A stretch of DNA of 64,000 nucleotides, taken from NCBI GenBank assembly GCA_963798795.1, contig CAWCUZ010000002.1:1116001-1180000 (forward strand). The letters are read 5' to 3'. How positions within the stretch are numbered: position 1 is the stretch's first letter; each line of letters starts with the position of its first letter. The notes beneath the pieces were generated by a model, which had not been told where the DNA came from, searched no databases, and was given only the letters and a program-made list of their open reading frames with translations. This document shows positions 1 through 10,200 of this stretch, piece by piece. Origin of the DNA: CAWCUZ01 sp963798795. Lineage in GTDB: Bacteria; Acidobacteriota; Vicinamibacteria; Vicinamibacterales; SCN-69-37. The translations under genes and the position numbers were made by a program.

Positions 1-293
1 ATCAGCGTGTTGATTTCGAGCGACCGTGCGCGCACGGAACGGACGGCCCGGCGCAGCGGCGGCCCGACCGAGAGCGCCACCGCCACCAGGTACCCGACGA
101 TGGCGAGCGCGGGATGCCCGGTCGCGCTCGCGGCGGCGCCCAGCAGGATTCCGGCCAGCGCGGGCGCCAGCAGGGCATGAGGACGGCGCCACCACGCCCG
201 GGCGGGCGCCGTCGACACCACCCGCGCCACCGCCGGCTCGGCGCCGCAACAATCCGGCTCAGCGCCGCTCTTCGACGTGCTTGCAGGTGTCAT
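1..293 (-). CDS. Heavy-metal P-type ATPase, N-terminal part (cut by window edge)
   Basis: The frame from the ATG at 293 stays open to base 1, giving the first 97 residues of a longer protein. It begins MTPASTSKSGAEPDCCGAEP, so a Cys pair sits at residues 15-16, a likely metal ligand. Two hydrophobic segments follow (around ALLAPALAGILLGAAASA and AIVGYLVAVALSVG), then RSLEINTL, the short conserved stretch that follows the first helices in Zn/Cd/Co-type P1B ATPases. By family such pumps export divalent heavy metals across the inner membrane using ATP. The start lies inside the 3' end of the ArsR gene, so the two are co-transcribed and probably translationally coupled. The catalytic DKTGT motif lies outside the window, so the family call rests on the N-terminus and the context. 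Confidence 0.6.
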   Translation of the reverse strand, partial: MTPASTSKSGAEPDCCGAEPAVARVVSTAPARAWWRRPHALLAPALAGILLGAAASATGHPALAIVGYLVAVALSVGPPLRRAVRSVRARSLEINTL

Positions 294-654
294 GCAGCAG
301 GGCCACCACGTGGTGGTCGTCCAGCGAGTAGTACGCCATCCGGCCGGCCCGCCGGACGCGGACCAGGTGCGCGGTACGCAGCAGCCGGAGTTGGTGCGAC
401 ACGGCCGATTCGGTCAGCCCCGCCAGGGCCGCCAGGTCGCAGACGCAGCGCTCACCGTGGGTCAGCACGTCGAGCAACCGCACGCGCGTGGGGTCGCCGA
501 GCAGCCGGAACACCGAGGAGACCGAGTCGACCGTCCGCGGCGGCAGCAGCTCGGCGCGCACGCGCTCGAGGGCAGCGCGATCGCGGGGATGGTCGACGGT
601 GCAGGCGTCCGAATCGAGCCGACGGACGTCAGATCGGGCGGATGCGGTCGGCAC
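259..654 (-). CDS. ArsR/SmtB-family metal-sensing repressor
   Basis: A 131-residue winged-helix regulator starting at GTG 654. The central DPTRVRLLDVLTHGERCVCDLAALAGLTESAVSHQLRLL region (split here only for description) is the ArsR DNA-binding core. Cys70 and Cys72 form the CVC site found in ArsR/CadC proteins. The C-terminal DDHHVVALLHDTCKHVEE offers Asp/His ligands of the alpha-5 site of SmtB/CzrA proteins, so both classes of metal site may exist. The known role of the family is to repress a metal-efflux gene until metal binds. Its stop overlaps the start of the P-type ATPase, and a perfect palindrome lies 16 bases upstream of the start. Which metal is sensed cannot be decided from sequence. 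Confidence 0.9.
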   Translation of the reverse strand: MPTASARSDVRRLDSDACTVDHPRDRAALERVRAELLPPRTVDSVSSVFRLLGDPTRVRLLDVLTHGERCVCDLAALAGLTESAVSHQLRLLRTAHLVRVRRAGRMAYYSLDDHHVVALLHDTCKHVEERR

Positions 655-665
655 GCATCCATGAA

Positions 666-687
666 TATATGAACATATGTTCAGATG
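666..687. promoter_or_regulatory. Probable ArsR/SmtB operator palindrome
   Basis: TGAACATATGTTCA at 670-683 is a perfect 14-base palindrome, extended imperfectly on both sides by AT-rich bases (ATA...GAT). SmtB/CzrA-type operators have this TGAA/TTCA dyad. It lies just upstream of the regulator start at 654 in a locally AT-rich patch of an otherwise GC-rich region, which fits autoregulation of the arsR-ATPase operon. Confidence 0.75.
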
Positions 688-809
688 TCAAGGCTCCGGC
701 TGTTGACTGGCCAGCGAGCCGGTGACACCTACGAGATCCGGGCGTTGGTCCAACGGCCGAGCCAGTCCGCGCCGGACCATCCGCTTTATTCCAATCTGAT
801 GGGGCACTC

Positions 810-1773
810 ATGATCGAGGTTCAGCACCTCACCAAGAAATACGGTCCGTTGACGGCCGTCGATGACGTCAGTTTCACCGTCCAGAAAGGCGAGATCCTCG
901 GGTTCCTCGGGCCGAACGGCGCGGGGAAGACCACCACCATGCGCGTCCTCACCGGCTACATGCCGGCGACCGACGGCAAGGCGGTCGTGGCCGGCTACGA
1001 CGTCTTCACCAATCCGATCGAGGCCAAGCGGCGCACCGGCTACCTGCCGGAGACGCCGCCGCTCTATCCGGAAATGACGGTGCGCGAGTACTGCTCTTCG
1101 TCGCGCAGATCAAGACGATCGGCCTGTCGTTTGCCGACCGCCGGATGCGGGTCGACCACGCGATGAGGAAGACGCGGGTCGACGACATGGCCGACCGGCA
1201 CTGCGGCAAGCTGTCGAAGGGCTACCGGCAGCGGGTCGGCCTGGCCCAGGCAATTCATGCACGACCCGGAGGTCCTCATTCTCGACGAGCCGACGGCGGG
1301 CCTGGATCCGAAGCAGATCATCGAGACGCGCGATCTGATCCGCAGCCTCGCCGGCGATCACACGATCATCCTGAGCACGCACATCCTGCCCGAAGTCTCG
1401 CAGACCTGCCAGCGCGTCGTGATCATCAACAAGGGGCGGGTGGTGGCGGTGGACACGCCCGACAACCTCACGCACCAACTCAAGGGCGCGGCCACGCTCT
1501 ACGTGCAGGTGCGGGGCGACGGCGCCGCGGCCGACGTGCTCGGGCCGGATTCCGGGCGTGCGCCAGGTGACGCTCGCGGACCAGCAGCGGAGCTACATGG
1601 CTACGAAGTCGAGGCCGATGCCGACGCGCGACGTCCGGCGCGACGTGGCGCGGGCCATCGTCGAGCGCGGCTGGGGCCTGCTGGAGCTGCGGCCGACGCG
1701 GCATCAGCCTCGAGGAGATCTTCCTGCAGTTGACGACAACGAAGAGCCGGCCGGGGAGGCGCAGCATGGGTAA
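810..1773 (+). CDS. ABC transporter ATP-binding protein, Gld-type exporter (frameshifted)
   Basis: ATPase subunit of an ABC-2 type exporter. The first frame (ATG 810) carries MIEVQHLTKKYGPLTAVDD and Walker A GPNGAGKTTT. The signature LSKGYRQRVGLAQA lies near 1210-1250, Walker B LILDEPTAGLDP near 1275-1310, and the H-loop ILSTHILPE near 1370-1395. These pieces sit in different frames: breaks are needed near 1090, 1245, 1545, 1690 and 1735. With them repaired the protein is about 320 residues, normal for the family, and ends at TAA 1771-1773, overlapping the permease start. All motifs are intact, which argues for sequence errors rather than decay. It is the closest kind to GldA, but the same ABC set is widespread in non-gliding bacteria, so gliding is not implied. 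Confidence 0.75.
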
Positions 1774-2547
1774 CAGCCTGCGGAACATCGGCGCGATTGC
1801 GGGCAAGGAACTGCGCGCCTATTTCGGATCGCCGGTCGGCTGGGTCGTGCTCGGCCTGTTCGGCTTCATCTTCGGCTACTTCTTTACGGTACTTCCTGAG
1901 CTCGTTCCTGTCACAGGCCATGCAGGCGCAGTTCGGCGGCGGACCGCAGGCGATGAACATCAACATGGACATGATCCGGCCGCTGCTCGGCAACGCGAGC
2001 GTGCTGATCCTGTTCCTGCTGCCGATGGTGACGATGCGGACGTATTCCGAGGAGAAGCGGTCCGGCACGATCGAGCTGCTGCTCACCTCGCCGCTCACCG
2101 ACGCGGAGATCGTGTTCGGCAAGTTCCTCGGCGCCATCGGGCTCTACCTGGCGCTGCTGGCCGTCACCGCGGTCTACATCGCCATCCTGTTCTTCTACGG
2201 CAATCCGGAATGGCGGCCGGTGCTCTCGGGCTACCTCGGCCTGTTCCTGCTGGGCAGCTGCTTCATCTCGCTGGGCCTGTTCATCTCGAGCACGACGAAG
2301 AACCAGGTCGTGGCGGGCGCCGCCACGTTCATCGTGGCGCTGCTGTTCTGGATCATCAACTGGTTCGCCGACAGCGTCGGACCGACGATGGCGTCGATCC
2401 TGTCGTATCTCTCGATCACGCAGCATTTCGACGACTTCGGCAAGGGCGTCGATCGACACCAAGCACCTGGTCTTCTATCTCAGTTTCATCACGTTCGGGC
2501 TGTTCCTCACGCTCAAGTCGGTGGACACCGAACGGTGGAGGGGCTAG
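1766..2547 (+). CDS. ABC transporter permease, GldF-like (frameshifted)
   Basis: Membrane subunit of the exporter. From ATG 1766 the protein reads MGNSLRNIGAIAGKELRAYF, then the first membrane helix (GWVVLGLFGFIFGYFF). A break near 1885 moves to the frame holding RTYSEEKRSGTIELLLTSPL, the ABC-2 permease hallmark, and several further helices. A second break near 2450 gives the end KHLVFYLSFITFGLFLTLKS and a TAG at 2545-2547. The repaired length is about 260 residues with six helices, typical of the family. It overlaps the ATPase stop and lies three bases before the GldG-like gene, so all three form one complex-encoding operon. Confidence 0.75.
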
Positions 2548-2549
2548 CC

Positions 2550-4149
2550 GTGAAACGCATCCTGGGATTGATCGGCTGGCTCGGCGTCGCCCTCGTGCTC
2601 GCGGGCGTGGCCCTCCGCTTCGGGCGGCCGGAATCGCCGTCCGTCTACAAAGGGCTGGCGCTCGCCGGCCTCGCGCTCACCGTGGTGTACACGCTCAGCC
2701 AGTGGCGCGACATCGGCCGCTCCTTCCAGGGGAAGAACGTCCGGTACGGCTCGATGGCGGCCGGCAGCATCGTCGATCTTCCTGGGCATCCTGGTGCTCG
2801 TCAACTGGATCGGCGCGCGCGAAACCAGGCGCTGGGACCTCACGGCGAATCAGCAGTTCTCGCTCTCGGACCAGACGAGAAGATCCTGACCGGGTTGACG
2901 AGCCCGCTCCGGATTCAGGCGTTCTACCAGGGCGGCACCGGCCAGCAGGAGCAGTTGCGCGACCGGCTCGGCGAGTACAGGGAACCGGTCGAGCCAGGTG
3001 TCGGTCGACTACGTGGACGCCGACAAGAACCCGGTCCAGGCGCAGCAGCTCGGCGTGCAGCAGTCCGGCACGATCGTCCTGCAGTACGCCGGGCGCACCG
3101 AAAAGGTGACGACCAACGACGAGCAGGCGATCACCAACGGCATCAAGAAGGTGGTCGAGGGCAAGGCCAAGAAGATCTACTTCGTGCAGGGCCACGGCGA
3201 GCATGACACGACGGGGTCGGATCAGCGGGGCTACAGCGGCATCGCGAGCGCGCTGAAAGACGACAACTTCGACGTGGCCACGCTGACGCTGGCGCAGGAA
3301 GGCAAAGTGCCGGACGACGCCACGGTCGTCGTGATCGCGGGCCCGGCGCGCGACTACCTGGGTCCGGAGCTCGAGGCCCTGCGCGCGTACCTCAAGCGCG
3401 GCGGCAAGCTGCTGATGACGCTCGACCCGCCCGAAAAGGCCGACGCCCCGCCCCTTACCGGGCTGCTGGATCTGGCGAAAGAGTGGGGATTCGACGTGGG
3501 CGACAACGTGGTCGTCGACGCGAGCGGCATGGGCCAGCTCATCCGCGCGGGGCCGGAGACGCCGATTGCCATGCCGGCGCCGACGAGCCACCCGATCACC
3601 GACCACTTCGAACTGATGACGGCGTTCCCGCTGACCCGATCGGTCACGCCCGTCTCGGGCGGCGTGAACGGCCACGTGCCGCAGACCCTGCTGCAGACGA
3701 GTCCGCGCAGCTGGGCGGAAACCGATCTGAAGACGATGTACGCGAGCGGCCGCGCCGAGCCGAACCCCGACAAGGGCGACGTGGCGGGGCCCGTGCCGAT
3801 CGCCGGCGCCGTGTCGGCCGCCGCGGACGCCGCGCCGGCGCCCGCCGCCGAGGGCACCGGGCCGGCGCCGACGGCGGCGAAACCTGAAACGCGCATGGTC
3901 GTCGTCGGCGACAGCGACTTCGCGTCGAACGGCGCGCTCGGGATCACCGGCAACCGCGACCTGTATCTGAACATGACGAACTGGCTGGCGCTGCAGGAGA
4001 ACCTCATCGCCATCCGGCCGCGCGAGGCGCAGGACCGCCGCGTGACGCTGACGCAGGACCAGATGCAGCGGATCTTCTACCTGACCGTGTACATGATTCC
4101 CGGCCTGCTGATCCTGAACGGGCTGCGGGTCTGGTGGCGTCGCCGATAG
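2550..4149 (+). CDS. GldG-like ABC transporter auxiliary protein (frameshifted)
   Basis: Starts at GTG 2550 with two N-terminal membrane helices (LGLIGWLGVALVLAGVAL and VYKGLALAGLALTVVYTL). Frames change near 2775, 2875 and 2975. Between them lies WIGARETRRWDLTANQQFSLS, typical of the GldG/COG3225 family, followed by a long intact extracytoplasmic part (YFVQGHGEHDT near 3180, LMTLDPPE near 3415) and a C-terminal helix VYMIPGLLILNGLRVWWRRR. The family is a membrane-anchored accessory subunit of Gld-type ABC exporters; substrate unknown. The unbroken last 380 residues show that the gene is otherwise well conserved. A low-complexity Ala/Pro linker lies around 3790-3885. Confidence 0.75.
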
Positions 4150-4159
4150 GAGCCGCACG

Positions 4160-5521
4160 ATGCGACGAGGCCGTTCGTTCCTGATCCTGGTCGTCATCGC
4201 GCTCGGGCTCGGCGCCTACGCCTATTTCGTCGAGTCGAAGCGCAATCCCGAAGAAGCGGCGACCACGCAGCACGACAAGGTCTTCGACGTGAAGACCGGC
4301 ACGATCGATCAGATCGTGGTGACGTCCGCGTCCGGCGAGGTCACGCGTCTCGAGAAGAAGGACTCCACGTGGCGGATCGTCGCGCCGGATACGCTGGCGT
4401 CCGACGATTCGGCCATCGGATCGCTGGTCTCGACGCTCGAAACGGTCGAAGTGCAGCGCGTCGTCGACGAGAATCCGGCCGACCTGAAGCCGTTCGGCCT
4501 CGAACCGCCCCAATACAGCGTGGCGTTTCGCGCCGGGGGCGACTCGACGATGCGCAAGCTGAGCGTCGGGGCGAAAACGCCCACCGGCGCGGACGTGTAC
4601 GCGCGCGTCGAAGGCCAGCCGAAGCTGGTACTGATTCCCGCCTATGCCAGCGACTCACTGAACAAGTCCACCTTCGACCTGCGCGACAAGAAGGTCCTGC
4701 AGGTGGCGCAAGGCGACGTCGATTCGCTCCAGGTCGAGGCGGCCGGTCAGAAGCCGGTCACGCTGGCCCGGAAGAACGGGGACTGGCAGCTGACGAAGCC
4801 CCTGACGGCGAAGGCCGATTCGACCGTCGTCGAAGGCCTGGTCGGCCAGGTGGCCGGTGCGCGGATGAAGTCGATCGTGGCGCAGGGCGAGAAGCCGGAC
4901 CTGAAGAAGTACGGCCTCGACAAGCCGCAGGCAACCGTCACGATCGGCACCGGCTCGTCGCGCGCGACCCTGCAGGTCGGCGCCAAGCAGGACGAAACGT
5001 CGCTGTACGCGCGCGACCTGTCGCGGCCGATGGTGTTCACCGTCGACAGCAGCCTGCTCGACGGCCTCAAGAAGACGCCCGGCGACTATCGGCCCAAGGA
5101 CATCTTCGAATTCCGGAGCTTCACCGCGCTGGGCGGCGACTTCTCGTATGGCGGCAAGACGTACTCCTTCAAGAAGGAGAAGGTCGAAGCGAAGGACGCG
5201 ACGTCGCCCACCGAGGTCTGGAAGCAGACCAGACCGGAGGCCAAGGACGTCGACCAGACCAGGATGGCCGACCTGCTGACCGGCCTCTCGAACCTGCGGG
5301 CCGATACGTTCGCCGACAAGCCGCTGGCGTCGGGAGAGGACCTCACCGTGACGGTGCGCTTCGGTGAGGAGGCGTCGCCGAAAACCGAAACGGTGACGCT
5401 GCGCAAGTCGGGCAACACGGTGCAGGCCATCCGCCCGGGCGATACCGGCGCGGCCGTGGTGCCGGCCGCCGACGCGGACACCGCCTTCACGCAGTTCAAG
5501 GAGCTGGTCGGCATCAAGTGA
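4160..5521 (+). CDS. DUF4340 domain protein, membrane-anchored
   Basis: Intact 453-residue protein beginning MRRGRSFLILVVIALGLGAYAYF, a signal anchor, so the bulk is outside the membrane. The body contains repeated units of one module: DQIVVTSASGEVTRLEKKDSTWRI (about residue 50) and DSLQVEAAGQKPVTLARKNG (about residue 190) are two copies of the DUF4340 repeat, each followed by a segment of the type KYGLDKPQATVTIG. DUF4340 proteins usually sit directly after GldG in these ABC operons, as here (10 bases after it), and probably work with the exporter. No enzymatic motif is visible. Its stop overlaps the next gene's GTG. Confidence 0.8.
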   Translation: MRRGRSFLILVVIALGLGAYAYFVESKRNPEEAATTQHDKVFDVKTGTIDQIVVTSASGEVTRLEKKDSTWRIVAPDTLASDDSAIGSLVSTLETVEVQRVVDENPADLKPFGLEPPQYSVAFRAGGDSTMRKLSVGAKTPTGADVYARVEGQPKLVLIPAYASDSLNKSTFDLRDKKVLQVAQGDVDSLQVEAAGQKPVTLARKNGDWQLTKPLTAKADSTVVEGLVGQVAGARMKSIVAQGEKPDLKKYGLDKPQATVTIGTGSSRATLQVGAKQDETSLYARDLSRPMVFTVDSSLLDGLKKTPGDYRPKDIFEFRSFTALGGDFSYGGKTYSFKKEKVEAKDATSPTEVWKQTRPEAKDVDQTRMADLLTGLSNLRADTFADKPLASGEDLTVTVRFGEEASPKTETVTLRKSGNTVQAIRPGDTGAAVVPAADADTAFTQFKELVGIK

Positions 5522-7038
5522 CGCTCCGCGGAGCGCTCCCGCTCCTGCTCACGCTGGCGGCCGGGTGCGCGTCCGGTGCCCCACCGGCCACGCCGGCGGG
5601 GGCGCGGGCCGCCCTCGTCCGGACCGTCGATCCGGAACGCGATCTCGCAGCGGATCTCGACCGCATCTTCGACGATCCCGTTCTCTCGCGCGCGCTGGTC
5701 TCGGTCCGGATCGACCGCGTCGACCGCACCGACGCGCCGCTCTACGCGCGCAACGCCGGAAAGCTCGTGCTGCCCGCCTCGAACATGAAGCTCCTGACAG
5801 CAGCCGTGGCAGCGGACCGGCTGGGCTGGGACTACACGTTCGAGACGCGGCTCGAAGCGGCCGGACAGGTTCGCGATGGCGCGCTCGACGGCAATCTCGT
5901 CGTGACGGGCTCCGGGGATCCGTCCATTGCCGCCCAGGACGACGGCCCGGCGGCGCTGTTCGGCGACTGGGCTGACGCCCTGCTGCGGGCGGGGATCCGG
6001 CGCGTCGACGGGCGGCTCATCGGCGACGACAACCGCTTCGACGACCGAGGTCTGGGCGGCGGCTGGTCGTGGGACGACCTGGGCTACGGGTACGCCGCGC
6101 CGACCGGCGCGCTCAGCTACAACGAGAACGTCGGCGTGCTGCGCGCGTGGCCCGGAGCGCACACGGGCGACCCGGTGCGCGTCGCCGTCACACCGCCGGG
6201 GCACGGCCTGGAGGTGAGCAGCGCGCTGGCGACCGGCGCTGCCGGTTCGCCGGCCCTCGTGACGATCGAGCGCGATCCGGACGGCGCGCGTGTGACCGTG
6301 CGAGGCACCCTCCCGGCAGGCGGTCGCGTTGCGATCCGGACCATCGCGGTTCCCAGTCCCACCCGCTTCTTCGTCGAGGCGCTGCGGCTGGCGCTCGCGA
6401 GCCGCGGGATCGTCGTGCGCGGCGGCGCGTGGGATATCGACGACGTCACGGATCCGCCGGCGTCCGCCGGGCGCGTGCTGGTCGCGCGCCGCGTCTCGGC
6501 GCCGCTGTCGGCCCTGACGGGCTACGACCTCAAGGTGAGTCAGAACTTCTACAGCGAAACGATGCTTCGGGCGCTGGCGGCGGCCGCCGCAGACCCGGGC
6601 ACGGTCGACGCCGGCCGGCAAATCGTGCTCGACACGCTGACGTCGTGGGGCGTCGCGCCCGACGCGATCGTGATCGCCGACGGGTCCGGCCTGTCGCGGT
6701 ACGATCTCGTCACCGCGGACGCACTCGTGACCGTCCTGCACCACGTGTGGGACGACGAACGGCTGCGCGGCCCGTTCGTCGCGGCGCTGCCGATCGGCGG
6801 CCGCGACGGGACGCTCGAAAACCGGATGAAGGACTCCGCTCTGGACGGGCGCGTCCAGGCCAAAACCGGCACGTTGGCCCGCGTGCGGGCGCTGTCGGGC
6901 TATCTGATCACGCGCGCCGGAAACCGGCTCGTGTTCGCCGTCATCGTGAACAACTTCACGGCCGGTGCGGCGCAGGTGGATGCGGTCGTGGAAGCGGCGT
7001 TGGCGCGGGTGGCCGCACCGACCGGCCGTCTGCGTTGA
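5518..7038 (+). CDS. dacB: D-alanyl-D-alanine carboxypeptidase/endopeptidase, PBP4 type (S13), lipoprotein
   Basis: A 506-residue protein with the three active-site motifs of penicillin-binding proteins in the S13 arrangement: SNMK at residues 88-91 (nucleophile Ser88), SQN at about 341-343 and KTG at 449-451. By family it trims or cleaves peptidoglycan cross-links in the periplasm. The N-terminus MTLRGALPLLLTLAAGCASG ends in a lipobox-like LAAGC (Cys17), so the protein is probably a lipoprotein, which is not usual for E. coli DacB. The GTG start overlaps the TGA of the DUF4340 gene. It converges with the minus-strand cluster, leaving only 34 bases. Confidence 0.88.
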   Translation: MTLRGALPLLLTLAAGCASGAPPATPAGARAALVRTVDPERDLAADLDRIFDDPVLSRALVSVRIDRVDRTDAPLYARNAGKLVLPASNMKLLTAAVAADRLGWDYTFETRLEAAGQVRDGALDGNLVVTGSGDPSIAAQDDGPAALFGDWADALLRAGIRRVDGRLIGDDNRFDDRGLGGGWSWDDLGYGYAAPTGALSYNENVGVLRAWPGAHTGDPVRVAVTPPGHGLEVSSALATGAAGSPALVTIERDPDGARVTVRGTLPAGGRVAIRTIAVPSPTRFFVEALRLALASRGIVVRGGAWDIDDVTDPPASAGRVLVARRVSAPLSALTGYDLKVSQNFYSETMLRALAAAAADPGTVDAGRQIVLDTLTSWGVAPDAIVIADGSGLSRYDLVTADALVTVLHHVWDDERLRGPFVAALPIGGRDGTLENRMKDSALDGRVQAKTGTLARVRALSGYLITRAGNRLVFAVIVNNFTAGAAQVDAVVEAALARVAAPTGRLR

Positions 7039-7072
7039 GGATTTCGGGGGCGGACCAATGAGGGTGGACCGG

Positions 7073-7291
7073 TCACCACCCCAGGCGCAGGAGCAGCCAC
7101 AATCCGCCGCCGATCAACACGCCGACGATCACGAGGGCGCCCGCGGAACCGGTGAAGTAGGGGTACACCATGTACAGCACGCCGGCCCCGAGCTGGGGCC
7201 AGCGCTGCTGTTTCTTGCCGTAGACAAAGAGGACGAACCCGACGCCGCTGGCGACGAGCGAGAGCAGGAGCGTCGCCGGGTCGAAACTCAT
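7073..7291 (-). CDS. Small two-helix membrane protein
   Basis: 72 residues, with helices around LLLSLVASGVGFVLFVYG and GALVIVGVLIGGGLWLLLRL and a YxMVYPYFTG loop between. I do not recognise a named family, but small proteins of this shape are common after such envelope clusters. Its ATG overlaps the stop of the DUF4175 gene (ATGA at 7288-7291), so it is translationally coupled and is the last gene of the cluster. Confidence 0.7.
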   Translation of the reverse strand: MSFDPATLLLSLVASGVGFVLFVYGKKQQRWPQLGAGVLYMVYPYFTGSAGALVIVGVLIGGGLWLLLRLGW

Positions 7292-10200
7292 CAGACGCGC
7301 ATCACCGGCCGCCGCCTCCTCCAGGCTTCTTCTTGATACCGAGCGAGCGGTAGTACCTGATCGACCAGGTCCTTGAAGTTCGGCGGCACCTCGTCGGAAC
7401 CCGAGAGGAAGAGCTGGTCGTTCGTGTTCTCGAGGCGCTTGCGGAGGTCGAACTCGACCTTCTGCATCTTGCTGAGCGCTTCGGACGTGAGCGCCGTCAG
7501 CTCCTGCGGATCGGAATACGGTTTCTCGGTATCGAGCTTCCGCAGCGCATTGACGACATCGTCGACGGCAGTGACTTCCTGTTGCGTCCCGCCCGCGGCG
7601 CGCAACTGCCGCTGGAGCTGCGCCGCGTCGTTCGCGAGCTGCGCCGCATGGTTGCGGAACTGCCGAGCCTGACCGGCGTTCATGCCGGGCCGTGCGTCAC
7701 CACCGGCGCTCCGGCCGGGGCTGGCCGGATTGCCCGTCATCGCCTCCTGGCCCTGCCGATTGCTCTGCTGCGGTTGCCCCTGCTGGCCGCGTCCGCCGCG
7801 ATTGCCCTGCTGGCCGCCCTGCCCCTGGCCCTGCCCTTGGCCCTGGCCCTGCTGGCCCTGGCCTTGCTGCCCTTGGCCCTGCCCCTGGCCTTGCTGCCCT
7901 TGGCCCTGTCCCTGGCCTTGCTGCCCTTGGCCCTGCCCCTGGCCTTGCTGCCCTTGGCCCTGTCCCTGGCCTTGCTGCCCTTGGCCCTGCCCCTGGCCTT
8001 GCTGCCCTTGGCCCTGCTGGCCCTGGCCTTGCTGGCCCTGACCCTGCTGGCCCTGGCCCTGCTGGCCCTGGCCTTGCTGCCCTTGGCCTTGCTGGCCCTG
8101 GCCTTGCCGCCCTTGGCCCTGCTGGCCCTGGCCCTGGGTAGCTTGCTGCTGCGCTTGCTGGTCGAGCGACTGCAGCCCGCGCAGGACGTCGCGGCTCTGA
8201 TTGAGCGCGCGATTGCCCGCCTGGCTCTGCTGATTCTGCTCCGACGCGGTCACGGCCTCGCCGACCTTGTCGCGCACGGCCTGCAGATTGTCGCCAATCT
8301 CCGTCTCGAGGTTCTTCGCGTACTGTGACCCGGCGGCCATCGCCTCTTTCGAGAACTCGAGCTTGCCCGGGAGCTGCTCGTCGCGAATCGTGGCCTGCGC
8401 CTCCTGGAGCTTGCGCGCCGTGTCGCGCTGGTTTCCGGCGAGCGCCTGGTTGCCGAGCTGGCCGAGCTGCTGGTTCAGATCGTTCAGCTGACTCAGCATC
8501 TCTTCCTTGCGCTGCGTCAGGTCCTTGATCTGGCTGTCCTTCGCCGCGCCAGCCTGGTCGAGACGTGACACCTGGGCCGCGACATCGCGCTGTTCCTTGA
8601 CGAGCTCGTCGGCTTTCTGCAGCGCGTCGCGAACGTTGTTGCCGGCGCGCGCCGACTGGGTGCTCTGCAGGAGCCGCTGCGTGTCCTGGAGGGCGTTGAG
8701 CGACTGCTGCGCCTGCGCGCCGCCGTCCTGTTGTCCGGTGGCCGCCGCGCGCCGCGCCGCGTCGGCCGCGTCCTGCAGCCGACGCGACGCGTCGGCGAGG
8801 TCCTGCCGCTGCTGGCCCTGCCGTTCGGCTTCGCGACGCAACTGCTCGAGCTGGCGCGCGGCCTGTTCGAGTTCGTCGGCCAGCGCGCGCTGCGCGGCCC
8901 CGCTGCCCCCGGCTGCGCCCTGCTGGGCGCGCGCCCGGCGCTGCTGTTCGGCCTGCTGCAGCTGGCGGCGCGCCAGTTCCTTCAGCTTCTCGGCCAGCTC
9001 GTCCACCTGCTGGCTGGTGCTCTGCTGCTGTGCCCGCTGCTGGGTCTCGTACTGGTTCGCCATGCGGTCCAGCTCGAGCTGGAACAGGTCGGCCAGATCG
9101 CTGGCCATCTGACCGCCGCCGCCCCCACCGCCGCCGCCCCCGCCGTTGCGCTGCCGGACCTCGACTTCGTACAGGTCCTCGGCGTCCTGGAGGTGCTTCA
9201 GCGCACGCTGTTCCGGCGGCAGCGCGTCCTGCGGGCGTTCCTTCTTCAACTGGTCCTCGGCCGCCTGCATCTCCTGAGCGGCCTTGGGCAGGATGTCGGC
9301 GATCTGCCGGAACGTGTCGTCGTTGCCGAGACGCTGACGCATCTGGTCGACGATCTCCTGCACCTGGTCGCGCAACTTCTGCTGCGAGAGCGAGATGAAG
9401 ACGTTGTCCTCTTTGAACTTGTCGGCCGCGGTCTTCTTCCGATCGCGGTTCACGTTGAAGGTGGCGGCGATGATCTGCTGCTCCTGCTGGGACAACGCAC
9501 CGACTTCGTTCTGGCGTCCGCCGCCGCCGCCACCGCCGCCCCCGCCCTCCTGCGACTGGGCCTGCCGGAAGTCCTTGCTGAACGGCCGGACGCGGATGAA
9601 GTAGATGTCGCTGGAGGTGACCTTCGGCCCCTTCACCGTGTCGGTGTCGGCCGCGTTGGCGTAGTAGGAGACGAAGTCGCCCGGCTTGACGCCCAGCTCC
9701 TCGAGATAGACCGTGTGACCGGCGCTGACACTCGGGAGCGGCTTGGTGCCGTTGCCGTAGAGTGTCACTTTCTTCTCATCGCCGCCGTTGATCGAATACA
9801 CGAGGTCGAGCTGCTTCACGCCGAAGTCGTCGTCGGCCCGGGCCTGCAGAAAGACCTCGTCGATCGGGCTGGCGGCCACGTCGCGCTTCGGCTTGTCGAA
9901 CGAAACGGACGGCGGCTGGTCGTCGATGGCGTCGATCGTGTACTTCGGCGACGCGTTGATGTGCTCGCCGCGCGCCGTGTCCAGTTCCACGTGATAGTAG
10001 CCGTCGTCGCCGATCTTGAAGCTGCCGGTGAGCGACCCGTCCGCCTGCGGCGCGAGCTCGGCGGTGGCCGTCGGGTCGAGCTGCAGGCGACCCGCGGGCG
10101 TCGCCATCGTGGGATGGACCCGAATGCGCACGTCCGTGCCGCGAAGCGCCGCGACGTCACCGCCGGAAACGACCTTCTGCGGGGGCAGCCCGGTGTAGGC

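Noticed and set aside
810..4149. Gliding-motility operon
   Set aside because: The ABC set is Gld-like, but no gldB-N motility genes are present and the family is widespread in non-gliding bacteria.
2695..4197. A 500-codon minus-strand frame across the GldG-like gene
   Set aside because: The plus strand holds the conserved protein; the minus frame is His/Arg/Val-rich antisense composition.
7800..8140. CRISPR or intergenic repeat
   Set aside because: It is in frame within a long coding region and encodes QGQ repeats.
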